Source: Dastarcus helophoroides (lineage: Eukaryota > Arthropoda > Insecta > Coleoptera > Bothrideridae). Taken from it: a stretch of 64,000 nt of DNA. Numbering within the stretch: the stretch's first letter is position 1; each line of letters opens with the position of its first letter. Both the position numbers and the translations under genes were made by a program. The notes under the pieces were generated by a model. The model was not told where the DNA came from. It did no database searches and worked only from the letters and a program-made list of their open reading frames with translations. Positions 23,820-34,567 of the stretch are shown one piece after another. The DNA lies in NCBI GenBank assembly GCA_028583605.1, contig CM053332.1:15697267-15761266 (forward strand), given 5' to 3'.

Positions 23820-24405
23820 AAGAGGAATTTTCACAAGATGTACTGAATCGTTTAGTTCCTTGGGCTAGTAATCTCATCAGCTATTAATACTATACAAAGC
23901 TCAAGTTCGGCCAACACTAAAATACTGTACTCATGTTTGGAGTTCGGCCCCAAAACACACTTTAGCTCTCTTGGATTCAATTCAAAGAAGAGCGATTCAC
24001 CTAATTGATGACGAAAGTTTGACCGATTCTCTCGAAACACTAGAGCACAGGCGTATGGTTGGTGACTTGTCTATTTTCTACAAGTACTATCATGGAAGAT
24101 GCTCGCGGGAACTAATAGGATTAATCCCCCCAAGAACAAGATTCTTGAGGCGTACTAGACAGTCGGAGACAGCAAATTCCTGTGTGGTCGAGCTTGACAC
24201 AGTGAGGACTCCTGTCTACGGAGACTCTTTTTTCTATAGAACTTCAAAGTTATGGAACTTTTTACCGAAAGGAATTTTCCCCAAAAATTACAACCTATCC
24301 TTGTTTAAGAAGGTGGTTCATCGCCATCTATCCTTGTTTCCGCATCCTACTCGCAATGCTTTGAAAGTATAATGGGATTACCCTTTACGAGTGGATTAAA
24401 CTTAA
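23820..24405 (+). pseudogene. LINE reverse transcriptase C-terminal region
   Basis: The frame 23971-24372 (133 codons) gives the best-preserved C-terminus of this LINE. In order it carries DSIQRRAIHLIDDESL, SLETLEHRRMVG, FYKYYHGRCSRELIGLIPPR, TPVYGDSFFYRTSKLWNFLP, GIFPKNYNLSLFKK and VHRHLSLFPHPTRN. The upstream part (23870-23970) continues in the same frame as HQ..ILYKAQVRPTLKYC with minor damage. The copy is 5'-truncated and lacks the palm. It ends with FASGL-equivalent sequence near 24395. Plus orientation, opposite to the big cluster at 25290-28375. Confidence 0.85.
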
Positions 24406-25060
24406 AAAAACAAATTATGATCACGAACGATCAAATTGTTACATTAAATATGATTGCTCTCGGCTAAGTATCCGTTCTTCGTCAACGAAAAATTCAAGAA
24501 ACAAGAACAAAAGCTGTCAGGGGGCAGTCAATGTGGTTCCATTGAGTACCAAAACAAGATAATTAAATAATTTATAAAAATTTTTATCGTTACCGAAGTA
24601 ACTACACAGATAAATGCCAATGAAAGTTTTCTGTTATTCATGTTGAAAAATATGTCTTCACACCGATAACTATGGGTCGTTTATTCAGTAATTTCTAAGT
24701 CGTTTGTTGGAATAAGACTAATTATGTGGCAATTTCAGATAGAGATTAAATTTTATTGCCCTTTTACTGCGCTAGGTAAAACATGTTCTCCCGTAATAAA
24801 AGTTCGTCCTTTGCTAATGATATCAATAAAAATATCTAATTACTCCTTAATCTCTCATAAAACTCAACGCAATAACCCAGTTGTTATTTGTAGAGTTCTG
24901 GTAGTAAGGCAAATGCATATTTTACCTAATAGGGCATTTTTTTATTCTGCTTAGCTTTCATATTTTGTGCATTATTATGAATTTATGAAAAAAATGATAC
25001 TAAAGCCCATTGCTTACCTTATTTTGGCTAATTAGGATTTTCCCTGGTATTGCATAGTTC
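24406..25060. other. Unique AT-rich DNA, no gene seen
   Basis: No credible coding sequence. The 76-codon frame at 24724-24954 has no recognised motif. Confidence 0.3.
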
Positions 25061-25285
25061 ATCAAATTACAGTCAAACCTCCTTATAACGAACCTCCATA
25101 TGAACAATTCCTCTATATAACGAATTTTTTCAAGCAACGCAGAATTTTAAGCAAATTTACAAATAAATTTTCTTGGTTTTGCATAGTTCATAAAATTACA
25201 GTCAAACTTCCTTATAACGAACCTCCACATAGCGAATTCCTCTATACGTAGAATTTCAAGCAAATTTACACATAAAATTTCTTCC
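25060..25285. mobile_element. Terminal-repeat fragment of a pogo/Tigger-like DNA transposon, tandemly duplicated
   Basis: CAGTCAAACCTCCTTATAACG at 25070 and the variant CAGTCAAACTTCCTTATAACG at 25199 lie 129 bp apart in direct orientation, each followed by AACCTCCA and then by AATTCCTCTATA. CAGTCAAACCTC..TATAACG is the usual terminal inverted repeat style of pogo/Tigger-type elements. No transposase is present. Direct rather than inverted orientation means these are two copies of one end, from a tandem duplication. Confidence 0.55.
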
Positions 25286-25289
25286 ATTT

Positions 25290-25740
25290 AACTGAAAGCA
25301 ACTACCCTTATACAGAAAATATTTGAACCAAGTTTTTCAAAGAATTTTTTTTTCAAGCTTAATCCACTCGCAAAGCGTAACCCCATTATGCTCTTCAAAG
25401 CACTACGAGTGGGGTGAGAAAAGAAGGATGGATGGCGATGAACCACCTTCTTAACAAGGATAGATGGTAATTTTTGGGGAAAATTCCTTTTGGTAACGAG
25501 TTCCATAGCTTGGAAGTTCTATAAAAAAAAGAACCTTCTTAGATAGGAAGTCCTCACTGTGTCAAGCTGGACCACACAGGAATTTGCTGCCTCTGACTGT
25601 CTTCTATGTCTCGAGAATCTTACCCTTGGGGGATCAATCCTATTAGTTCCTGCATTTTCCAGAAAAGAGACAAACGAACCAAGCACCTGTGGTGCTCTAG
25701 TGCTTCGAGAGAATCGGTCCAACTCTCGAATCAATTAGGC
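25290..25740 (-). pseudogene. LINE C-terminal tail, downstream end of the large minus-strand LINE cluster
   Basis: The frame 25288-25506 carries KRNFPQKLPS, VVHRHPSFFSHPTR, then FASGLSLKK: the extreme C-terminus. The sequence 25519-25740 continues upstream with the PR.RFSRH.RQSEAANSCV and QLDTVRT motifs and an out-of-frame start of the repeated block. It is joined without a gap to the 123-bp array. Confidence 0.75.
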
Positions 25741-26745
25741 AAATCGCTCTTCTTTGAATTGAATCCAAAAGAGCTAAAGTGTGCTTTGGGGCTGAATTTC
25801 AAAACATCCGCCTCTGCTCTAGTATGTCGAGAGAATCAGTCAAACATTTGTTATCGATTAGGCGAATTACTCTTCTTTGAATTGAATCCAAAAGAGCTAA
25901 AGTGTGCTTTGGGCCTGAACTCCAAACCATCCGCCTGTTCTCTTGTACTTCGAGAGAATCGGTCAAACTCTCTTCATCGATTAGGGAAATTGCTTTTCTC
26001 TGCATTGAATCCAAAAGAGCTTAAGTGTGCTTTGAGGCTGAACTCCAAATCATCCGCCTGTGCTCTAGTATTTTGAGAGAATCAATCAAACTCTCGTCAT
26101 CAATTAGGCGAATTGCTCTTCTTTGAATTGAACCCAAAAGAGCTAAAGTGAGGTTTGGACCTGAACTCCAAATCATCCGCCTGTTCTCTAGTATTTCGAG
26201 AGAATCAATCAAACTCTCGTCATTGATTAGGCGAATTGCTCTTCTTTGAATTGAATCCAAAAGAGCTAAACTCTGTTTTGTGGATTAACTCCAAATCATC
26301 CGCCTGTGCTCTAGTATTTTAACAGAATCAATTCAACTTTCGTCATCAATTAGACCAATTGCTCTTCTTTGAATTGAATCCAAAAGAGCTAAAGTGTGCT
26401 TTGGGGCTGAACTCCAAACCATCCGTCTGTGCTCTAGTGCTTCGAAAAAATCGGTCAAACTCTCGTCGTCGATTAGGCGAATTGCTCTTCTTTGAATCGA
26501 ATTCAAAAGAGCTAAACTGTGGTTTGAGCATTAACTCCAAACCATCCGCCTGTGCTCTAGTATTTCGAGAGAATCAATCAAACTCTCGTCATCAATTAGG
26601 CGAATTGCTCTTCTTTGAATGGAATCCAGAAGAGCTAAAGTGTGCTTTGGGGCTGAACTCCAAACTATCCGCCAGTGCTCTAGTGTTTCGAGAGAATAGG
26701 CCAAACTTTCGTCATCAATTAGGCGAATTGCTCTTCTTTCAATTG
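25741..26745 (-). repeat. 123-bp tandem array: a 41-codon LINE segment repeated nine times in frame
   Basis: The anchor TCTTTGAATTGAATCC (with minor variants) lies at 25751, 25874, 25997, 26120, 26243, 26366, 26489, 26612 and 26735: every step is exactly 123 bp. On the minus strand each unit encodes WSSAPKHTLALLDSIQRR, then AIRLIDDESLTDSLEILEHR and RMV, about 41 residues. Unit-to-unit variation is by substitution. Long frames stay open on both strands (for example minus 26531-26857 and plus 25606-26076), as expected from lack of indels. The first unit joins LINE tail sequence and the last joins the 495-bp array, so the expansion took place within a LINE copy. Confidence 0.93.
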
Positions 26746-28375
26746 AATCATAAAGAACTAAATTTTGCTTTGGTGTTGAACTACAAACATGAGAACAGTC
26801 TTCTAGTGTTGTCCTAACTTGAGTTTTGTATAGTGTGAGTAGCTGATGAGATGTCAACTACTTTTTAGCTCTAAAAAGAAAGCCTAACTTCTGAGAGGCG
26901 GATTTGGTAATGGCGCGCACATGATCGTTTCAAGAGAAGTTAGGTTTCTTAATAGGTGGACGATATTCTCGCCAGTGATCCGAAAAGATCTGGATCTGTG
27001 AGTGGGCGTGGTTATTATGTGATAAGTAAATCTGTCGCACCATGAAATCGTTTAACTGTTCTTACGGATGTCTAATAATTACTTCGTTCTTTACATCTTT
27101 ACCAGAGATGCTAGAGATGTAATACAGATAATGAATTATTTATTTTTATTGGTTATCGTTTCATCCTAACTTCGTTTATAATGTGAAAAGAAACGACTTG
27201 ATCCTTTGATCAATTAGGCGAATTGTTCTTCTTTGAATTGAATCCAAAAGGGCTAAATTTTGCTTTGGTGTTGAACTACAAACATGAGAACAGTCTTCTA
27301 GTGTTGTCCTAACTTCAGTTTTGTATAGTGTGAGTAGCTGATGAGATGTGAACTAATTTTTAGCTCTAAAAAAAAAGCCTAACTTCTGAGAGGCGGATTT
27401 GGTAATGGCGCGCACATGATCGTCCTAAGAGAAGTTAGGTTTCTTAATAGTTGGACGATATTCTCGCCAGTGATCCGAAAAGATCTGGATCTGTGAGTGG
27501 GCGTGGTCATTATGTGATAAGTGACTCTGTCGCACCATGAAATCGTTTAACTGTTCTTACGGATGTCTAATAATTACTTCGTTCTTTACATCTTTACCAG
27601 AGATGCTAGAGCTGTAATACAGATGATGAATTATTTATTTTTATTGGTTATCGTTTCATCCTAACTTCGTTTATAATGTGAAAAGAAACGACTTGATCCT
27701 TTGAGCAATTAGGCGAATTGCTCTTCTTTGAATTGAATCCAAAAGAGCTAAATTTTGCTTTGGTGTTGAACTACAAACATGAGAACAGTCTTCTAGTGTT
27801 GTCCTAACTTGAGTTTTGTATAGTGTGAGTAGCTGATGAGATGTCAACTACTTTTTAGCTCTAAAAAGAAAGCCTAACTTCTGAGAGGCGGATTTGGTAA
27901 TGGCGCGCACATGATCGTCCCAAGAGAAGTTAGGTTTCTTAATAGGTGGACGATATTCTCGCCAGTGATCCGAAAAGATCTGGATCTGTGAGTGGGCGCG
28001 GTTATCATGTGATAAGTGACTCTGTCGCACCATGAAATCGTTTAACTGTTCTTACGGATGTCTAATAATTACTTCGTTCTTTACATCTTTACCAGAGATG
28101 CTAGAGATGTAATACAGATGATGAATTATTTATTTTTATTGGTTATCGTTTCATCCTAACTTCGTTTATAATGTGAAAAGAGACGACTTGATCCTTTGAG
28201 CAATTAGGCGAATTGCTCTTCTTTGAATTGAATCCAAAAGAGCTAAATTTTGCTTTGGGGTTGAACTACAAACATGAGAACAGTCTTCGGGTGTTGTCCT
28301 AACTTGAGCTTTCTATAGTGTGAGTAGCTGATGAGATGTGAGGTACTTTTTGGCTCTAAAAAGAAAACCTAAAAA
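26716..28375 (-). repeat. 495-bp tandem array: LINE segment plus unrelated spacer, three units and a partial fourth
   Basis: CAATTAGGCGAATTG occurs at 26716, 27211, 27706 and 28201, exactly 495 bp apart each time. Each unit holds LINE sequence (DSIQRR through the HQLLTLYK and KKLGFLFRAKK equivalents on the minus strand) for about 235 bp. It then has about 260 bp not seen elsewhere, beginning GTTAGGTTTCTTAATAG and including GATCCGAAAAGATCTGGATC, CGGATGTCTAATAATTACTTC and TTGGTTATCGTTTCATCC. The units are almost identical (few changes per unit), so the amplification is recent. The fourth unit breaks off at about 28370. Confidence 0.93.
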
Positions 28376-30455
28376 GCAATACAACGAAAATAGTCTAGTT
28401 ACTCAGGCAAAATGTTCTCGATTGACGTCTAAGACCGGTCACTTTATTTGGGCTAGTTGGGTTAGAACCGTTTCAGTTTTTAATTTTTCATCGCCTTAAA
28501 GTAGAAAAAAAATCAGCATAACGCTGTCCTTCGCTTTAAATGACCCTTGAACAATAACCCTGTCGGGCGCATTTAACATACCCATTAAATTAAGATTAAT
28601 GAAAAGATTCGGCAATAGTAGCAGCATCTCGTCATCTATTGTCTGCTTTTATTGTTTGATTACTGAGAGCTCTTAATGGGCCCCAGATTGATGTCTCTAG
28701 TCGAACAATACCGCAAGATGCGGGAGACGCCCAGTGGCAGCGCGATTGGCGGTTAAGATATCGACCAGAGAAGAGTGAAGCCAAGAAAGGTCGCCAACCC
28801 TCGTTTAATTTCACAAAGACGACAACGTGTGCATTGTCTAAGTGAAAAATCGTTTTGTATGAGGAAAATCTCGATACTTTTTAGCAGTTGTACTCCAACC
28901 ACAAGTTGTGCATCTAAATTTAAAAAAAGTGAACAAAACAGAAGTTTTAGATATTGGCCAGCAAGCCAATCGAGCTTCTTAGAATACATCGAACTCTTAC
29001 CCAAAAAAAATTGAGAGAATAAGCATTCATTTGCTTGGTCTAAATCTCCCTAAAGAGAACGAACGAAAGCTCTCGTTTTGCATTTCTTTCCAAGGACCAA
29101 GGACTAATGCTGCATTTGATAATTTTTTTCTAGCTATGCAAACACAATGCTACAGAAATTATCCAAAAGCGAGCGACGCTCCAAAAATTCATAGAACTGA
29201 ATACTTAACAAAATCGAAAATTAAGCAACTGAACAATTATAACATTTATTTCCTCATTTAGCGCTTCGTTATTGGGGGGCGTGGAAAGGGTCAACGTTTT
29301 AATTACTTCCTACACGACCGTCACATCAAAAACTCCGACGGGCCTCAAATATGAATCTAAAAGGCTCTTATTTAGTGTTATGGTGTGTGGCCTGACTGTA
29401 AATTAGGACCCGATGCTTATTTCCTCCGATTCCCTGTCTGGTCGTTCGATTTGGCCGAACATTTGCATGAAAATGGATAGCCGCCAGTGTTTTGAACCCT
29501 CCTCTACCTAATATCGTCGAATAAATTTAAATAAGGTTGTTTACCGTCAAGGATGGGGTCCTTTTACACAATTTTATTAAATCATCTACTGATGACTGAT
29601 GTAGAGAGAAATTTTTACCTGTAATCTGCTAGGAGTGGGACTATTCCTCAACAAAGTTTTATAAAATATTTCATTAAAAAAACAAATGATCAAATTGACT
29701 GAATATGTTGATACCAATTAATTGTAGCACACACATTAGGAAGTGACCACTGAAATTGTGCCTAAATTAGCGGACAGGCTACGTATCAGTAACAATCGTG
29801 TAAATCATCTCACCTTATCTTATGATTTATGGTGTTGTCAGGTTTTTATTTTAAATTAAATATGACAACATAATTATTTTGTATCAGACTGGCATTTCGT
29901 GATTTCGTAGTTTTATATGGGAAGGATCGTCTGCGGCCCGTTTTTATTAAAAAGAATGCTATTAAGAGGAACGATTTAGTTAAAAGATAATAGTAATTAC
30001 ATTTCGTTGATGCATTTAGGATACATATTGTGTAATCTAGTAATCCGAGGTAGTTGTTAGAGATGATATATTATTTCCGCAATGAGAAGTCATGACCACA
30101 ATTATTTGGCTTTATTGGTATCGAACACGCTCCTTTTTACCATCGCGCGACATTGTCTTTCTTTATTTATCGACTTAATGATCGAATCCACCCCATTAAT
30201 TCTCGAACTTTGAAAATGGTTCGTCAAACTGTAGATTTGATCAACTTAAATTAACCCACAAAAAAAAGCATTTTGCAAGTAATTATATCCCTAAACCAAG
30301 GACGAATAGAAATACTTACCTCGAAATTTCGGTTAATATAATAATGACGTCATAGGACAAATTTTTGAAGAATGCAACCAACACCAACAAAACAGTTATT
30401 GAAAAATCGATTGTTAAAGTTTAACAGCTAATTTATAAATTACCAGTACCTATAA
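28376..30455. promoter_or_regulatory. Ordinary-complexity island, candidate conserved non-coding DNA
   Basis: About 2 kb with balanced composition and no gene. The parts 28560-28800 and 29260-29530 are the most GC-rich non-coding sequence of this half of the window. Short frames (28753-29004 minus, 28775-29014 plus, 29031-29261 plus) overlap each other on both strands and show no family motif. Candidate enhancer region; not testable here. Confidence 0.25.
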
Positions 30456-30960
30456 ATACACATCGATCAATAAAATATTTTGACTTAAATTACACTTTAT
30501 CAAAAATATTTTATATACTGAAATTTTACGTTTTTGTGGGTTGGTTTCTTCTTATAAAATAAATCTTCGTTCTTTACTGTATAAAAGGAAGCCGATTTCA
30601 AGGAAAAAGTCAACATTTCTAAAAACAATATACATCGCATTTTGAAATAAAATTTGTAATATCGAAGTTGTAATTTCCGAAAAGTCGTCTTTCACACGAG
30701 ATGAATACAAAGAAAAACTGCGGCTTTCGAAAAAAAAGCGAATTCTGAAATTTCCTTTCAAAAAGTAAAATTTTGAAAATCAATTCGAAAAAAGTAAATT
30801 TCTATAAAAAATATCAAATCTTTAAAAAAACTATAAGAATTTAGTCAAAATTTTTGGCAATTCAGATTCAAAAAAGGTGGAAATTAAAAAAAATTCCAAT
30901 GCTTAGAAAAAAAGCGAAATCTCAGAAAAAAAAACGATCAAAATTTTAAATAAAATTTCG

Positions 30961-31345
30961 AAAATTGAAAACAAATCTTGTCCTCTGAAACCAAGAAAAA
31001 TTATAAAACACAACAAAGGTTGGACAAGATTTGTTTTTCAATTTTTGAATTTTTGGTGGAACGGACTGGTCCTTGGTTATCTTCGAAAATTGAAATACAG
31101 AACTTGTCCCCTGAAACCAAGAAAAATTAAAAAAACACAGTAGTATCTCTCTGAAGATGTCAGCTTGGCTGTCGAAACGCGTTAGAGCAACGTTTTAAAA
31201 AACCCAACAAACGTTGCAACACTTGTCCCCTGAAACCAAGAAAGATTAAAATCTTTCTTGGTTTCAGGGGACAAGTTCTGTATTTCAATTTTTCAATTTT
31301 TGAAGATAACCAAAAACCAGTCCGTTCCACCAAAAAAAATCCACT
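30961..31345. mobile_element. Fold-back element A, rearranged copy with intact hammerhead-like core
   Basis: It contains several arms of element A: CCTCTGAAACCAAGAAAAA at the left, TTGGTGGAACGGACTGGTCC at 31052, a core at 31147-31187, and the opposing arm TTTCTTGGTTTCAGGGGACA followed by CCAGTCCGTTCCACC near 31316-31333. The extra left arm shows an internal rearrangement relative to the simpler copies at 34450 and 51694. Confidence 0.75.
31147..31187 (+). ncRNA. Hammerhead ribozyme-like motif in fold-back A
   Basis: Segments in order: CTCT (31147-31150), CTGAAGA (31151-31157), one unpaired T, the hairpin GTCAGC-TTG-GCTGTC with a single U-U mismatch, GAAA (31174-31177), CGCGTT, AGAG (31184-31187). 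CTCT pairs with AGAG as stem I. CTGANGA and GAAA are the hammerhead core. The segment from the last A of GAAA reads ACGCGT, a palindrome usable as stem III in a dimer. The predicted cleavage triplet is GTT. The extra T after CTGAAGA is not in the minimal consensus. Cleavage activity is inferred, not shown. Confidence 0.55.
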
Positions 31346-32640
31346 GATTACCTGGACAATTTAACATTCTCCTGTAAAAATAATAATAATAATAAAAGGA
31401 CAAAAAGCGTTCACCTTCATATTTTGATTAAATTTTAAGTGTTCCGTGGCACTTACCCTGAAATTCTCGCAATTTTCTTCATCATCTACCATTTTTGCAT
31501 CTAAAAAAGTAGGGGTCCTTGCACAAATACAGATCTGTAAAGATTAAACCATTTAGTTGCAGACACACAGATTGAAGGATTGAGAGAATAATCTTCAGGA
31601 AAAAAGAAAAAAAAGGTCGTCGTTACCTGTCAACCTAATTTGTAAACCTGAGGGATCAAAGTAAGACACTTAAATACCCGTTTCCATATCGAAGGTTTCT
31701 TCTGAACTATTTAGATAAATTCGTCAACAAAAGTTTTGCGTTGTATGTGTTTTTCATTTAATTTCTAGCTCTTTGGTGGTCCGTAACTTAAAAAAAATGG
31801 GATTCGAAGACCAAAGTGCATTTCATAATCTAGCAATCTTCTGAAGTATTTAAAACAACAGAAAGTACTGAATTGGGTGCATTTTAACGAGAACTTTTTC
31901 GTTAACCCTTCTTGCCAGATCTTTGGTCACTTATTACATAATATTGAAGATTTGGAAAAGTGAAGAAGGAAATGTCAATTGGAATTTCATGACCAAACAT
32001 TTCTTCTATTTTCTTTTCATTAGTTAACATTTTTAGAATCCAGATCGACCATCTGGGAAACCTTTTTAAATCAGATCTTATGTTGTTTGTATATTTAAAC
32101 GAGTTCGTTATAAAGAACGTCGATTTGAACGCATTTTTGGTAAATTTTTCTTGGTCTTATTTCGCCGCAAATTTCCAACATTTATATATTCGAAAAGCTT
32201 CGTTTCCCTTCGAATTTCCAACATTTATATATTTAAAAATTTGAAGAAAGGAACCGGTTGCTCATTTCTTCGTACTAGCAGCTCAAGTGTCAAAAACATT
32301 GCAGGTTTAAATAAAGAAGAAGTTCGAGAATCAAGCCAGTTGCGCATTTCATTCAAGCACCAGCTTAGGTATCAAAAAATCTATAAATCTAAAAGAAGAA
32401 CTGAATAAAACGAGAATAAATCCAGATTTCCCAGGAGTTAAAAAATTTGCAAATCTGAAAGAAGAACAAAATAAAAAATAAAAGAGGATTGGATGCACAT
32501 TTCCCAAAAGTACCAACCCAAAGGCCGCAAAAATTCCATATCTGAAAGAAAAGAAGAGATGATGGAAAATAAAAACAATTTTAGGAAAAAAGAAGAAAGA
32601 TTTTTGCAAATAAATTTGAAATGTAAAAAAATGAAATTCA
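31345..32640. other. Sequence inside unit 1 absent from unit 2; no gene seen
   Basis: This segment of about 1.3 kb has no equivalent in the second tandem unit. It carries short frames (32151-32408 plus, 32349-32609 minus) without recognisable motifs, and a short TAA run near 31380. Confidence 0.4.
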
Positions 32641-33218
32641 AAAACTAGTCGAATTATTGAGAGAAAAAAGCAAATTTCAAGAAAAGCATAAAAAATCCAA
32701 AAAAATCGATTTTTCCGAATAAATCAAAATTAAAAAAGGACAAATTTCGAAAAAATATAGTCGAGATTCCAATAACAAAAACAAATTTTGGGAAAAATAC
32801 GAAATTTTGAAAGAAAAATTTGGTCTTGAATGTATTTTGGAAAATAGCAAAATTTAAAAAGAAAACGAATTTTTAAAACAATTTAAATTTTGAAATCAAT
32901 CTAAATTTGGAATTTCAAGAAAAAAGTTTAGATAAAATCGTAATTTCGAAGAAATCGAGAAAAAAAATTAAAAACAAAAACGAATTTTGAAAAAAACCAA
33001 AATTTTGAGAAAGGGAACGAGGTTTTAAAATAAGATCGAAATTAAAATAAAACGATTAAACTTTTGAGGTCAGATTTCTTAAAATTTTGAATTATCTCAG
33101 AGTCAAATTTTGTTAAAATTTCGAAAACTGGCCGAATTAAAGAAAAGTTTTGCTGGCTGCATATTCATTTTCCTTTGAGTGTATAAGCCAGAGGGAGACG
33201 AATACCCCACCCTCTCGA

Positions 33219-33280
33219 GATGATTGATAATGATTGATGATGGATGATGATTGAAGATGGATGATGATTAATATGGGTGG
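33219..33280 (+). repeat. GATGATTGAT microsatellite, first of three copies
   Basis: Runs of GATGATTGAT/GATGGATGAT are at 33219-33280, 35312-35375 and 35697-35760. Each follows CTCGAGATG or CTGTCGAGATG and precedes GGTTGGATTAAG or GGGTGGATTAAG. They mark the same position in three copies of one repeat module. Confidence 0.85.
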
Positions 33281-34449
33281 ATTAAGAAAAAACTGTGGAA
33301 ATTTCCAAAAAAAAAGTTCCTGAATTTTTGCCCTTATTACAAAAACTGAAACGTTTCAAAAAATGGTTTTCAATATTTTTACGTTCTTCTAAAAGATCGG
33401 GAAAATTTTTACACAAGCGCAAAGTCGAATTTTGAGAAGTAGTGAAATTTTAAAACAAAAAATAATGAAAAATTTTGAAATAATATTCAAAACATTTAAT
33501 ACATTTAAAACAAGTTCAAAATTGCAAAAGAAAAAGACAATTTTTGTAAAAAAGACTAATTTTGGGAAAAAAGTCGATATTTGGAGAAAATCTTAAAATT
33601 TCAAATAAGACGGAATTTTCAAGAAAAAATGGAGACTTCTTGGGAAAGTCCTCCCTGGTGATTATAAATTTTCTATTAATTACTCGAACCAAAGGGGTGC
33701 CGTGCCTAGATGCACGTAGAAAAACAATGTCATAAACTATATGTTTTGTAGAAAGGAACTAAAGCATTTGGGTCCCTTCTGTAAGGTTTTATACCTGCCC
33801 AACTCATTCAGCAGAATAGTTTTTTGGGTAACAGATGTGCTAGGTTTTAAAATGAGACCTAGTCCTTTTTTTACAGCAAAGATTATGACTTTTTCTGAAC
33901 TATGTGCCAAAAATCTAAATTTTAAGAATTACACATCGATCAATAAAATATTTTGACTTAAAATATGTACAAAGAATGTATTTTCTTACACTTTATCAAA
34001 AATATTTTATCTACTAAAATTTTACGTTTTTGTGGGTTGGTTTCTTCTTATAAAATAAATCTTCGTTCCTTACTGTATAAAAGGAAGCCGATTTCAAGGA
34101 AAAACATTTCTAAAAACAATATACATCACATTTTGAAATAAAATGTGTAATATCGAAGTTGTAATTTCCGAAAAGTCGTCTTTCAGACGAGATGAATATA
34201 AAGAAAAACTGCGGCTTTCGAAAAAAAAGCGAATTCTGAAATTTCCTTTCAAAAAGTAAAATTTTGAGAATCCATTCGAAAAAGTAACTTTCTATAAAAA
34301 ATATCAAATCTTTAAAAAAACCAAACTTTAAGAATTTAGTCAACATTTCTGGCAATTCAGATTCTAAAAGGTCGAAATTTTTAAAAAACCCCAATGCTAA
34401 GAAAAAAGGCGAAATCTCAGAAAAAAAACGATCAAAATTTTAAGAAAAA

Positions 34450-34567
34450 TTGAAAACAAATCTTGTCCCCTGAAACCAAGAAAAATTAAAATACATAACA
34501 AAGGTTGGACAAGATTTGTTTTTTCAATTTTTGAAGATAACCAAGGACCAGTCCGTTCCACCAAAAA
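34450..34567. mobile_element. Fold-back element A, short copy without core
   Basis: It has inverted arms only: GTCCCCTGAAACCAAGAAAA, then CATAACAAAGGTTGGACAAG, and TTGAAGATAACCAAGGACCA with GTCCGTTCCACC. The hammerhead-like centre is deleted. It occupies the same position as the copy in unit 1. Confidence 0.75.

Larger units (their letters stand above)
30460..33931 (+). repeat. Unit 1 of a tandem pair of a dispersed A/T-rich repeat (3.47 kb)
   Basis: It starts with ACACATCGATCAATAAAAT and ends GTGCCAAAAATCTAAATTTT at about 33930. The next base starts unit 2 with the same ACACATCGATCAATAAAAT (33932). Contents in order: a complex start module (CGTTTTTGTGGGTTGG, TTACTGTATAAAAGGAAGCC), an A-rich low-complexity body, a fold-back A insertion (30961-31340), unique DNA 31345-32600, and more A-rich tract. 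Then come the GCTGGCTGCATATTCATT module (33150), a GATGATTGAT microsatellite (33219-33272), the CTGAAACGTTTCAAAA word and the end module (33655-33931). Short frames are artefacts. Confidence 0.75.

Noticed and set aside
25741..26745. Regular array as a CRISPR
   Set aside because: Units are contiguous without unique spacers, derive from a LINE, and lie in an insect genome.
25606..26817. Plus-strand frames of 152-156 codons across the 123-bp array
   Set aside because: The minus strand carries the recognisable reverse-transcriptase residues. The plus frames stay open only because each unit is a multiple of three.
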